DNA of 64,000 bases from NCBI RefSeq assembly GCF_009749405.1, contig NZ_WBIQ01000001.1, positions 372,001 through 436,000 of the forward strand, in the 5' to 3' direction. This document shows positions 57,867 to 64,000 of this stretch, one piece after another. Position 1 is the stretch's first letter, and each line of letters starts with the position of its first letter. This DNA comes from Agromyces lapidis. GTDB lineage: Bacteria > Actinomycetota > Actinomycetes > Actinomycetales > Microbacteriaceae. The notes beneath the pieces were generated by a model, which did no database searches, was not told where the DNA came from, and was given only the letters and a program-made list of their open reading frames with translations. The translations under genes were made by a program, and so were the position numbers.

Positions 57867-57920
57867 GAGTCGCCAAAAACCGCCCTTCGTTCCTCTCGGA
57901 AGGGCGGTTTTCGGCGACTC
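57867..57920. terminator. Large bidirectional terminator between MMPL and kgd
   Basis: GAGTCGCC (57867-57874) pairs with GGCGACTC (57913-57920), and AAAACCGCCCTTC (57876-57888) pairs with GAAGGGCGGTTTT (57899-57911). A/C mismatches separate the stems. The T and A runs serve both strands, fitting two convergent genes. Confidence 0.88.
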
Positions 57921-57929
57921 AGTGGAGAA

Positions 57930-58001
57930 GAGTGCGGGAGTGCGGGAGTGCGGGAGTGCGGGAGTGCGGGAGTGCGGGAGTGCGGGAGTACGGGAGTGCG
58001 G
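57930..58001. repeat. Nine tandem copies of an 8-bp unit (GAGTGCGG)
   Basis: GAGTGCGG is repeated nine times without spacers. The eighth copy is GAGTACGG; all others are identical. The array lies in the non-coding junction between two convergent genes. Uniform copies indicate recent slippage or recombination, so the copy number may vary between strains. Confidence 0.95.
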
Positions 58002-58035
58002 GATGCGCTCGCGGGCGCGGGCGCGGGCGGCCCGG

Positions 58036-58142
58036 AACGACGAAGCGAGCGGATGCCACTCCCCACGCCACTCCGTCCATCGTTTCGCGATGAACGGAGC
58101 CTCGGGCGTGTGGGCCCAGGCATCCGCTCGCTTCGTCTCGTT
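58036..58142. repeat. Compound 107-bp inverted repeat next to kgd
   Basis: A perfect 19-bp arm (58039-58057) returns inverted at 58119-58137; the arms extend outwards after a two-base offset. Inside are CCCCACGC with GCGTG-TGGG, CTCCGT (58071) with ACGGAG (58094), and CATCG/CGATG around a TTTCG loop. The whole can fold as one long hairpin. It lies within ten bases of the kgd stop. It resembles REP-like elements or a long terminator; no transposase is nearby. Confidence 0.85.
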
Positions 58143-58151
58143 CTGCGGTCG

Positions 58152-61100
58152 CTACAGCGTCGTCGCGCGTCGGACCAGCTCTGCCTGCTCGGTCGCGTGG
58201 CGCTTGGCCGAACCCGTCGCGGGCGACGCCGCCGCCTGGCGGGCGACGACCGAGACCGTGCGCGGCCCGAGCTTGTTCGTCTCGATGATGAAGTACGGCC
58301 AGGCGCCCTGGTTCTCGGGCTCGTCCTGGGCCCACATCAGCTCGGCCTCGGGGTAGGCGTCGACGACGGCCTTGAGCTCGGTCGCGGGCAGCGGGTAGAG
58401 CTGCTCGAGACGCACCACCGCGACCTCGGTGTTCTGCTGCTTGTCGAGCTCGGCGATCAGGTCGTAGTAGATCTTGCCCGACACGAACACCACGCGCTTG
58501 ACGGCGGACCGGTCGCTGATGCGCGGGTCGTCGAGCACGGGCTCGAACTTGCCCTCGGTGAAGTCGGCCAGCTCGCTCGTCGCTCCGCGCAGGCGCAGCA
58601 TCGCCTTCGGCGTGAACACCACGAGCGGACGACGCGGGCGGGCGTAGGCCTGGCGGCGCAGCAGGTGGAAGTACGACGCGGGCGTCGAAGGACGGGCGAC
58701 GGTCATGTTGTTCTCGGCGCAGAGCTGCAGGTAGCGCTCGATGCGGGCGCTCGAGTGGTCGGGGCCCTGACCCTCGTAGCCGTGGGGGAGCAGCAGCACG
58801 ACGCTCGAGCGCTGGCCCCACTTCTGCTCGGCCGAGGAGATGAACTCGTCGATGATGGTCTGCGCACCGTTGGCGAAGTCGCCGAACTGGGCCTCCCACA
58901 TGACGAGCGCATCGGCGCGCTCGACCGAGTAGCCGTACTCGAAGCCCATCGCCGCGTACTCGCTGAGGAGCGAGTCGTAGATCCAGAACTTGGCCTGGTT
59001 CTCCGACAGGTTCTGCAGCGGCAGCCACTCCTGGCCGTTCGCGCGGTCGTGGAGCACCGCGTGGCGCTGCACGAAGGTGCCGCGGCGCGCGTCCTGGCCG
59101 GCGAGGCGCACCGGGGTGCCCTCGAGAAGCAGCGAGCCGAGCGCGAGCAGCTCGCCGAAACCCCAGTCGATCTTGCCGTTGCGGCTCATGTCGAGGCGCT
59201 TCGTGAGCAGCTGCTGGATCTTCGGGTGCACCGTGAAGCCGGCGGGCTTGTTGTTGAAGGCGTCGCCGATGGCGTGCACGACCTCGGCGCCGACGCCCGT
59301 CGTCTCGAGCTCGCCCGTGGGCTGCTCGGGAGCGTGGGTCTGCTCGGTCGCCCCGATCACCGCGATCGCGCCGGTCTGCACGGCGTGGGTCTCGGCGAAG
59401 GCGCGCTCGAGGCGGTCCTGGAAGTCGCGGTGCGCCTCTTCGTACTCGGCCTCGGTGATGTCGCCGCGGCCGACGAGGGCCTCGGTGTAGAGCTTGCGCA
59501 CGCTGCGCTTCTGCTCGATCAGGTTGTACATGAGCGGCTGCGTCATCGAGGGGTCGTCGCCCTCGTTGTGGCCTCGGCGGCGGTAGCAGACGAGGTCGAT
59601 GACCACGTCGCGCTTGAACTCCTGGCGGTAGCGGAACGCGAGTTCGGCCACCCGCACGACGGCCTCGGGGTCGTCGCCGTTCACATGGAAGATCGGCGCC
59701 TGGATCGTCTTCGCGACATCGGTCGAGTAGATCGAGGAGCGGGCGTCGCCCGGCACCGTCGTGAAGCCGACCTGGTTGTTGATGTTCACGTGGATCGTGC
59801 CGCCCGTGCGGTACGCGCGCAGCTGCGACATCTGCATCGTCTCGACGACGATGCCCTGCCCGGCCATGGCAGCGTCGCCGTGCACGAGGATCGGCAGGGT
59901 CGAGAAGGTGCCGATGGGCTTGCGGTCCTGCTTGGCGCGGACGATGCCCTCGAGCACGCCGTCGACGGCCTCGAGGTGCGAGGGGTTCGCGGCGAGCGAG
60001 ACGGGCACCTGGTGGCCGTCGTCGGCGGTGAAGGTGCCCTCGGTGCCGAGGTGGTACTTCACGTCGCCCGAGCCCTGCCCGGCGGTGGCGCCCTCGAACT
60101 CGCGGAACACCTGGCCGTAGGTCTTGCCGGCGATGTTCGTCAGCACGTTCAGGCGGCCGCGGTGCGCCATGCCGATCGCGACCTCGTCGAGGCCCTCCTT
60201 CGCGGCGCCCTGCAGGATCTCGTCGAGGAGCGCGATGACGGATTCGCCGCCCTCGAGGCTGAAGCGCTTCTGCCCGACGTACTTCGTCTGCAGGAAGGTC
60301 TCGAACGCCTCGGCCTCGTTGAGCTTGCCGAGGATGCGCATCTGCTCGTCGTGGGTCGGCTTCTCGTAGGGGCGCTCGACCTCGTTCTGGATCCACTGGC
60401 GCTGCACCGGGTCCTGGATGTGCATGTACTCGATGCCGATGGTGCGGCAGTAGGAGTCGCGGAGGACGCCGAGGATGTCGCGGAGGAGCGCCGTGCGCTT
60501 GTTGCCGAAGCCGCCCGTGACGAACTCGCGGTCGAGGTCCCAGAAGGTGAGCCCGTGGCTCGCGATGTCGAGGTCGGGGTGCGAGCGCTGCACGTACTCG
60601 AGCGGGTCGGTGTCGGCCATCATGTGGCCGCGCACGCGGAAGGAGTTGATGAGCTCCTGCACGCGCGCCGTTTTGTCGATCGCGCTCGCGATGTCGACGG
60701 CGATGTCGGGCGCCCAGCGGATCGGCTCGTACGGCAGGCGCAGGGCGGCGAAGATGGCCTCGTAGAAGCCGCGCTGGCCGATGAGGAGCTCGTGCACCTT
60801 CTTCAGGAACTCGCCCGAGCCGGCGCCCTGGATGACGCGGTGGTCGTAGGTCGAGGTCAGCGTGATCGTCTTGCCGATCGCGAGGTTCGCGAGGGTCTTG
60901 TCGCTCGCACCCTGGAACTCGGCCGGGTACTCGAGGGCGCCGGCGCCGATGATGCAGCCCTGGCCCTTCATGAGTCGCGGCACCGAGTGCACGGTGCCGA
61001 TGCCGCCCGGGTTCGTCAGCGAGATCGTGGCGCCCGAGAAGTCGTCGGCCTTGAGCTTGTTCTGGCGGGCCCGCGAGACGAGGTCTTCGTAGGCGCTCAG

Positions 61101-61931
61101 GTACTCGTTGAACGACATCGTCTCGGCGCGCTTGATCGCGGGCACGAGGAGGGCGCGGGTGCCGTCGGGCTTCGGGATGTCGATCGCGATGCCGAGGCCG
61201 ATGTGCGCGGGCTTCACGAGGCTCGGCTTGCCGTCGACCTCGGAGTAGAAGACGTTCTGGCTCGGGAACTCCTTGAGCGCCTGGATGAGCGCCCACCCGA
61301 TCAGGTGGGTGAAGCTGATCTTGCCGCCGCGGGTGCGCCGCAGGTGGTTGTTGATCACGATGCGGTTGTCGATCATGAGCTTCGCCGGCACGGTGCGCAC
61401 GCTCGTCGCGGTCGGCACGGTGAGCGAGGCGTCCATGTTCGCGGCGAGCGCCTTCGGCATGCCCTTGAGCGCCACGACCTCGTCTTCGGCGGGCGCGTCG
61501 GCCACGACCGGCTGCGGGCTCGTGACGGGCACGTCGGCAGGCACCGGCTGGGTGCGCGGCGCCACCGAGGTCGTGCGGGCGGCCGGGGTCTGCCCGATCA
61601 CGGGCGTCGGCGCGGTCGCGGGGGAGGCGGGAGCGCCGGCGTCGGCGGCCGGTGCGGCCTGCTGCGGGGCGGCGGATGCCTCGGCCGGCGTCTCGGCGGC
61701 CGGTGGGGCCGCGGGCGCCTGGCCCTGCGGGGCGGCGCCGTTCGTCGCGGGGGCCGCTGCACCCTGTTCGCTCTGCGCGCGGCGCCGCTCGAGCACCGGC
61801 CTCCAGGTCTGGTCGACCGAGTCGGGATCGGCGAGGAACTTCTCGTACATCTCGTCGACGAGCCATTCGTTGGCTCCGTATTCGCCCGACGCCGTTTCGT
61901 CGGATCCCGCTCCGGTCAATTGGCTCGACAC
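58152..61931 (-). CDS. kgd: Multifunctional 2-oxoglutarate decarboxylase/dehydrogenase E1 with E2-like domain
   Basis: 1259 residues from a GTG at 61931, near the opening GANEWLVDEMYEKFLADPDSVD. An Ala/Pro-rich linker follows. The E2-like acyltransferase domain (residues ~130-350) includes ISLTNPGGIGTVHSVPRLMKG and STYDHRVIQGAGSGEFLKK. The E1 part holds the ThDP-binding region IGMAHRGRLNVLTNIAGK, GDAAMAGQGIVVETMQMSQL, and NNQVGFTT. This single-chain layout is the actinobacterial Kgd/OdhA. It converts 2-oxoglutarate in the TCA cycle; in relatives the FHA protein GarA/OdhI inhibits it. No lipoyl domain is present. A TAGGCT box about 85 bases upstream may be its promoter. Confidence 0.96.
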   Translation of the reverse strand: MSSQLTGAGSDETASGEYGANEWLVDEMYEKFLADPDSVDQTWRPVLERRRAQSEQGAAAPATNGAAPQGQAPAAPPAAETPAEASAAPQQAAPAADAGAPASPATAPTPVIGQTPAARTTSVAPRTQPVPADVPVTSPQPVVADAPAEDEVVALKGMPKALAANMDASLTVPTATSVRTVPAKLMIDNRIVINNHLRRTRGGKISFTHLIGWALIQALKEFPSQNVFYSEVDGKPSLVKPAHIGLGIAIDIPKPDGTRALLVPAIKRAETMSFNEYLSAYEDLVSRARQNKLKADDFSGATISLTNPGGIGTVHSVPRLMKGQGCIIGAGALEYPAEFQGASDKTLANLAIGKTITLTSTYDHRVIQGAGSGEFLKKVHELLIGQRGFYEAIFAALRLPYEPIRWAPDIAVDIASAIDKTARVQELINSFRVRGHMMADTDPLEYVQRSHPDLDIASHGLTFWDLDREFVTGGFGNKRTALLRDILGVLRDSYCRTIGIEYMHIQDPVQRQWIQNEVERPYEKPTHDEQMRILGKLNEAEAFETFLQTKYVGQKRFSLEGGESVIALLDEILQGAAKEGLDEVAIGMAHRGRLNVLTNIAGKTYGQVFREFEGATAGQGSGDVKYHLGTEGTFTADDGHQVPVSLAANPSHLEAVDGVLEGIVRAKQDRKPIGTFSTLPILVHGDAAMAGQGIVVETMQMSQLRAYRTGGTIHVNINNQVGFTTVPGDARSSIYSTDVAKTIQAPIFHVNGDDPEAVVRVAELAFRYRQEFKRDVVIDLVCYRRRGHNEGDDPSMTQPLMYNLIEQKRSVRKLYTEALVGRGDITEAEYEEAHRDFQDRLERAFAETHAVQTGAIAVIGATEQTHAPEQPTGELETTGVGAEVVHAIGDAFNNKPAGFTVHPKIQQLLTKRLDMSRNGKIDWGFGELLALGSLLLEGTPVRLAGQDARRGTFVQRHAVLHDRANGQEWLPLQNLSENQAKFWIYDSLLSEYAAMGFEYGYSVERADALVMWEAQFGDFANGAQTIIDEFISSAEQKWGQRSSVVLLLPHGYEGQGPDHSSARIERYLQLCAENNMTVARPSTPASYFHLLRRQAYARPRRPLVVFTPKAMLRLRGATSELADFTEGKFEPVLDDPRISDRSAVKRVVFVSGKIYYDLIAELDKQQNTEVAVVRLEQLYPLPATELKAVVDAYPEAELMWAQDEPENQGAWPYFIIETNKLGPRTVSVVARQAAASPATGSAKRHATEQAELVRRATTL

Positions 61932-62076
61932 AGCCGCTCGCCCACTCTCTCCGTTGATGCTGGATTCTCGGAGATCGACCCGGCCGCGAACGCGTCGTGG
62001 CCGATCACCCACACAAGCCTAAACCCCGCGCGAGGCGCCTCGTGCACGCCGCAGGGGCGCGGCCTACGCTGGGGGC

Positions 62077-63516
62077 ATGGAGTTCTACCGGACGGCCCCG
62101 ACCCACGATCTGACCTACTCCGATGTGTTCCTCGTTCCGAGTCGTTCGGGCGTGACGAGCCGGCTCGACGTGTCGCTCGCCCCCGACGACGGCTCAGGCG
62201 CCTCCGTGCCGATCGTCTCGGCCAACATGAACTCCATCACGGGGCCGCGACTGGCTGCGACGCTCGCCCGCCGCGGCGGCATCGGCGTGCTCCCTCAAGA
62301 CCTGCACCTGCAAGACCTGGCCGAGTCGATCCGCTCGGTGAAGGCGCAGTCGCCCCGCTTCGACACCCCGCATGCGTTCCACCCCGACGCGACGGTCGCC
62401 GACGCGCTCGAATCGCTGCCGCCGTTCGAGGGGCACGGCATCGTGCTGCACGACACGACGGGGCGCTATGTCGGATGCCTCGCCGCGACGCGGCTCGCGA
62501 GCGCGCTGCCCGACGCCCGGCTCGGCGATCTCGTGCACGGGGGCATCGCCTCGCTCGACGCCGAAGACGTCGACAGCCCGCGGCGCGCGTTCGACCTCAT
62601 GGTCGAGGCGGAGCTCGACTTCGCGCCGGTGCTCGAGCACGGCCGCGTCGTCGGAACCCTGAGTCGGCGCAGCGCCCTCCGCGGCACGATCTACGAACCG
62701 AACGTCGACCGCGACGGACGGCTCCGCGTGGCGGCGGCGGTCGGCATCAACGGCGATGTGGCCGCGAAGGCGCGTGCGCTCGCGGCGGCGGGCGTCGACA
62801 TGCTCGTCCTCGACACGGCGCACGGGCACCAGGAGGGCATGATCCGAGCGGTGTCGATCGTGCGCGACCTCGACCTCGGCATCCCGATCGTGGCGGGCAA
62901 CATCGTGACCGCGGCTGCCGTCGGCGACCTCGTCGACGCGGGCGCCGACGTGCTCAAGGTCGGGGTCGGTCCCGGTGCGATGTGCACGACGCGCATGATG
63001 ACGGCCGTCGGCCGGCCCCAGTTCTCTGCGGTGCTCGAGACGGCCGAGGCCGCGCGCGAGCTCGGCGCGCGGGTGTGGGCCGACGGCGGGGTGCGTCACC
63101 CCCGCGACGTGGCGCTCGCACTCGCCGCCGGCGCCGCCTCGGTCATGATCGGCTCCTGGTTCGCCGGCACGATCGAGGCGCCCGGAGCACTGCGGCGCGA
63201 TGCATCCGGCCGCCTCTTCAAGGAGAGCTGGGGCATGGCCTCGACGAAGGCCGTGCGCGAACGGTTCGACCGCCTCTCGCCGTACGAGCTCGCCCGCAAG
63301 GAACTCTTCGCGGAGGGAATCTCCTCGTCGTCGATCACCCTCGACCCGATGCGCCCCTCGCTCGAGGACTTGCTCGACATGATCACCTCGGGGGTGCGCA
63401 GCGCGTTCACCTACGCCGGCGCGCGCACGCTCGCCGAGTTCCGGGAGCGCGCGCTCGTCGGCATCCAGTCCGCCGCGGGCTACGAGGAGGGCAAGGCGCT
63501 CCCGGTCAGCTGGTGA
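62077..63516 (+). CDS. guaB1: GuaB1-type GMP reductase / IMP dehydrogenase-related protein
   Basis: 479 residues; a TACGCT box six bases upstream suggests leaderless expression. The barrel opens with LTYSDVFLVPSRSGVTSRLDVSL and VSANMNSITGPRLAATLARRGGIGVLPQD. Two CBS domains lie at residues ~95-205. The catalytic Cys303 is in LKVGVGPGAMCTTRMMTAVGRPQ, and RRDASGRLFKESWGMAS follows. Mycobacterial GuaB1 has GMP reductase activity, so the enzyme probably returns GMP to IMP. The next gene, a CNNM-type transporter, is the neighbour found also in Mycobacterium. Confidence 0.92.
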   Translation: MEFYRTAPTHDLTYSDVFLVPSRSGVTSRLDVSLAPDDGSGASVPIVSANMNSITGPRLAATLARRGGIGVLPQDLHLQDLAESIRSVKAQSPRFDTPHAFHPDATVADALESLPPFEGHGIVLHDTTGRYVGCLAATRLASALPDARLGDLVHGGIASLDAEDVDSPRRAFDLMVEAELDFAPVLEHGRVVGTLSRRSALRGTIYEPNVDRDGRLRVAAAVGINGDVAAKARALAAAGVDMLVLDTAHGHQEGMIRAVSIVRDLDLGIPIVAGNIVTAAAVGDLVDAGADVLKVGVGPGAMCTTRMMTAVGRPQFSAVLETAEAARELGARVWADGGVRHPRDVALALAAGAASVMIGSWFAGTIEAPGALRRDASGRLFKESWGMASTKAVRERFDRLSPYELARKELFAEGISSSSITLDPMRPSLEDLLDMITSGVRSAFTYAGARTLAEFRERALVGIQSAAGYEEGKALPVSW

Positions 63517-63544
63517 CGCCCCGCGTCGCGGGCGGTCGCGTCGA

Positions 63545-63550
63545 TATACT
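63545..63550 (+). promoter_or_regulatory. -10 box before the transporter leader ORF
   Basis: TATACT is close to the consensus and lies nine bases before the ATG of the 25-residue leader ORF. The predicted transcript would begin at or just before that ATG, so the leader would be translated without a 5' UTR. Confidence 0.6.
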
Positions 63551-63559
63551 GGCAGGACC

Positions 63560-63637
63560 ATGGACGATCCTCCCTCTGCGAACAACCCCGGCCATAGACC
63601 CTCGCCCGTGACCGTTCGGGGAGGCAGCGTTGTCTGA
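63560..63637 (+). CDS. Possible leader peptide (25 aa) upstream of CNNM transporter
   Basis: The ORF begins MDDPPSANNPGH and ends in GGSVV. It has five prolines (residues 4, 5, 10, 14 and 16). Its codons include CCT, TCT and AGA, all rare in this genome, which fits either a pausing leader or non-coding sequence. It overlaps the TTG start of the transporter by eight bases in another frame, so its translation could gate the main gene. Proline-rich leader peptides control magnesium transporters in enterobacteria, and similar ones have been reported in Mycobacterium. Whether this one is translated is unproven. Confidence 0.45.
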   Translation: MDDPPSANNPGHRPSPVTVRGGSVV

Positions 63638-64000
63638 GTGGATACTGCTCGGCATCGGACTCCTCCTCACGATCGGCACGGGCTTGTTCGTTGCGAGCGA
63701 GTTCGCGCTCGTCAACCTCGATCGCGCCGATCTCGAGGCGCGCCGCGAGCGGGGTGAGACCCGCCTCGGCATGACGATCGCGGCGCTGAAGATCACCTCG
63801 ACGCATCTCTCGAGCGCGCAGCTCGGCATCACGCTGACCACGCTGCTCACCGGATACACGATGGAGCCGGCGATCTCCTCGCTCCTCGCGGGTCCCCTCG
63901 CCGCGATCGGCGTGCCCGCGTCGCTCGTGCGCCCGGTCGGCGCCACGACCGCGATCATCGTGGCGACCCTGCTCTCGATGATCATCGGCGAGCTGGTGCC
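63630..64000 (+). CDS. CNNM/CorC-type (hemolysin family) transporter, 5' part
   Basis: The gene runs off the window; ~123 residues are visible. The TTG start at 63630 has GGGGAGG five bases upstream; an in-frame stop at 63609-63611 excludes an earlier start. The N-terminus LSEWILLGIGLLLTIGTGLFVASEFALVNLDRADLEARRERGE and SSAQLGITLTTLLTGYTMEPAISSLLAG are the DUF21/CNNM transmembrane domain, and IIGELV begins the next conserved block. Members export Mg2+ or Co2+ or act as magnesium homeostasis proteins; the C-terminal CBS and CorC domains would lie outside the window. It follows guaB1, as in mycobacteria. Confidence 0.88.
   Translation, partial: MSEWILLGIGLLLTIGTGLFVASEFALVNLDRADLEARRERGETRLGMTIAALKITSTHLSSAQLGITLTTLLTGYTMEPAISSLLAGPLAAIGVPASLVRPVGATTAIIVATLLSMIIGELV

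Noticed and set aside
57930..58001. CRISPR-like array
   Set aside because: The 8-bp units follow one another without spacers, so this is a simple tandem repeat.
62012..62021. Upstream GTG at 62012 as the kgd start
   Set aside because: It lies only three bases after the TAGGCT box, too close for initiation there, and the added residues do not match Kgd proteins.
57948..63611. Plus-strand open frame of 1887 codons across kgd and guaB1
   Set aside because: Antisense to kgd and out of frame with guaB1; no motif and codon bias of a shadow frame.

Overview
The window is chromosomal DNA from a high-GC Gram-positive actinobacterium, most likely a member of the Microbacteriaceae (Agromyces-like). 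The reasons are the GC-rich third codon positions, two WhiB proteins, the mtrA-mtrB-lpqB block running into comF-hpf-secA, a fused Kgd-type 2-oxoglutarate decarboxylase, a GuaB1-type reductase next to a CNNM transporter, and the aroA-rsgA / sigH-rshA / pdtaS-whiB1 neighbourhood also known from Mycobacterium. Many genes have a TAnnnT -10 box only 6-9 bases before the start codon, as in leaderless actinobacterial transcripts. No tRNA, rRNA, insertion sequence or CRISPR array was found.

Bases 1-13,430 hold a cell-surface glycopolymer island with visibly more relaxed base usage. It contains the end of a family-2 glycosyltransferase, a bifunctional glycosyltransferase/CDP-glycerol glycerophosphotransferase, a membrane-anchored TagB/TagF-like polymerase, wecC and wecB (UDP-ManNAcA synthesis), a GT2-GT4 fusion, a membrane-anchored methyltransferase and an acyltransferase with an SGNH domain. 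Together they suggest an anionic wall polymer combining ManNAcA-type sugars with glycerol phosphate. Several convergent pairs overlap by tens of bases to about 150.

Bases 13,598-26,100 are envelope and sugar-nucleotide core: manA, a GlxA-type regulator, galE, whiB2, a giant membrane glycosyltransferase coupled to a DUF5719 protein, a metallopeptidase-like protein, DUF3499, manB and sahH. Bases 26,121-34,667 hold RDD and SpoIIM-like proteins, an aquaporin with an unusual predicted filter, and a tightly overlapping DUF58-MoxR-DUF4350-DUF4129-membrane-domain operon. Bases 34,856-43,575 hold mtrA-mtrB-lpqB, comF, hpf and secA.

Bases 43,701-51,900 hold a carboxylesterase, an Rv3235-like protein, a two-repeat hypothetical protein, an excisionase-like HTH protein, a SAF protein with a degenerate CpaE/MinD-like ATPase, pdtaS facing whiB1, a membrane protein and bcp. 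Bases 52,018-57,793 hold rsgA-aroA (minus) against sigH-rshA and an MMPL exporter (plus). A perfect SigR/SigH-type promoter lies over the aroA start codon. With an internal leaderless promoter it predicts long and short forms of the sigma factor.

Bases 57,794-58,151 are a non-coding convergent junction with a large two-sided terminator, nine copies of an 8-bp repeat and a 107-bp compound inverted repeat. Kgd and guaB1 follow. The window ends inside a CNNM/CorC-type transporter preceded by a proline-containing leader ORF. The most interesting candidates for undescribed biology are the sigH isoform switch, the transporter leader peptide, the repeat/hairpin junction and the recurrent GAGGCATCCG decamer.
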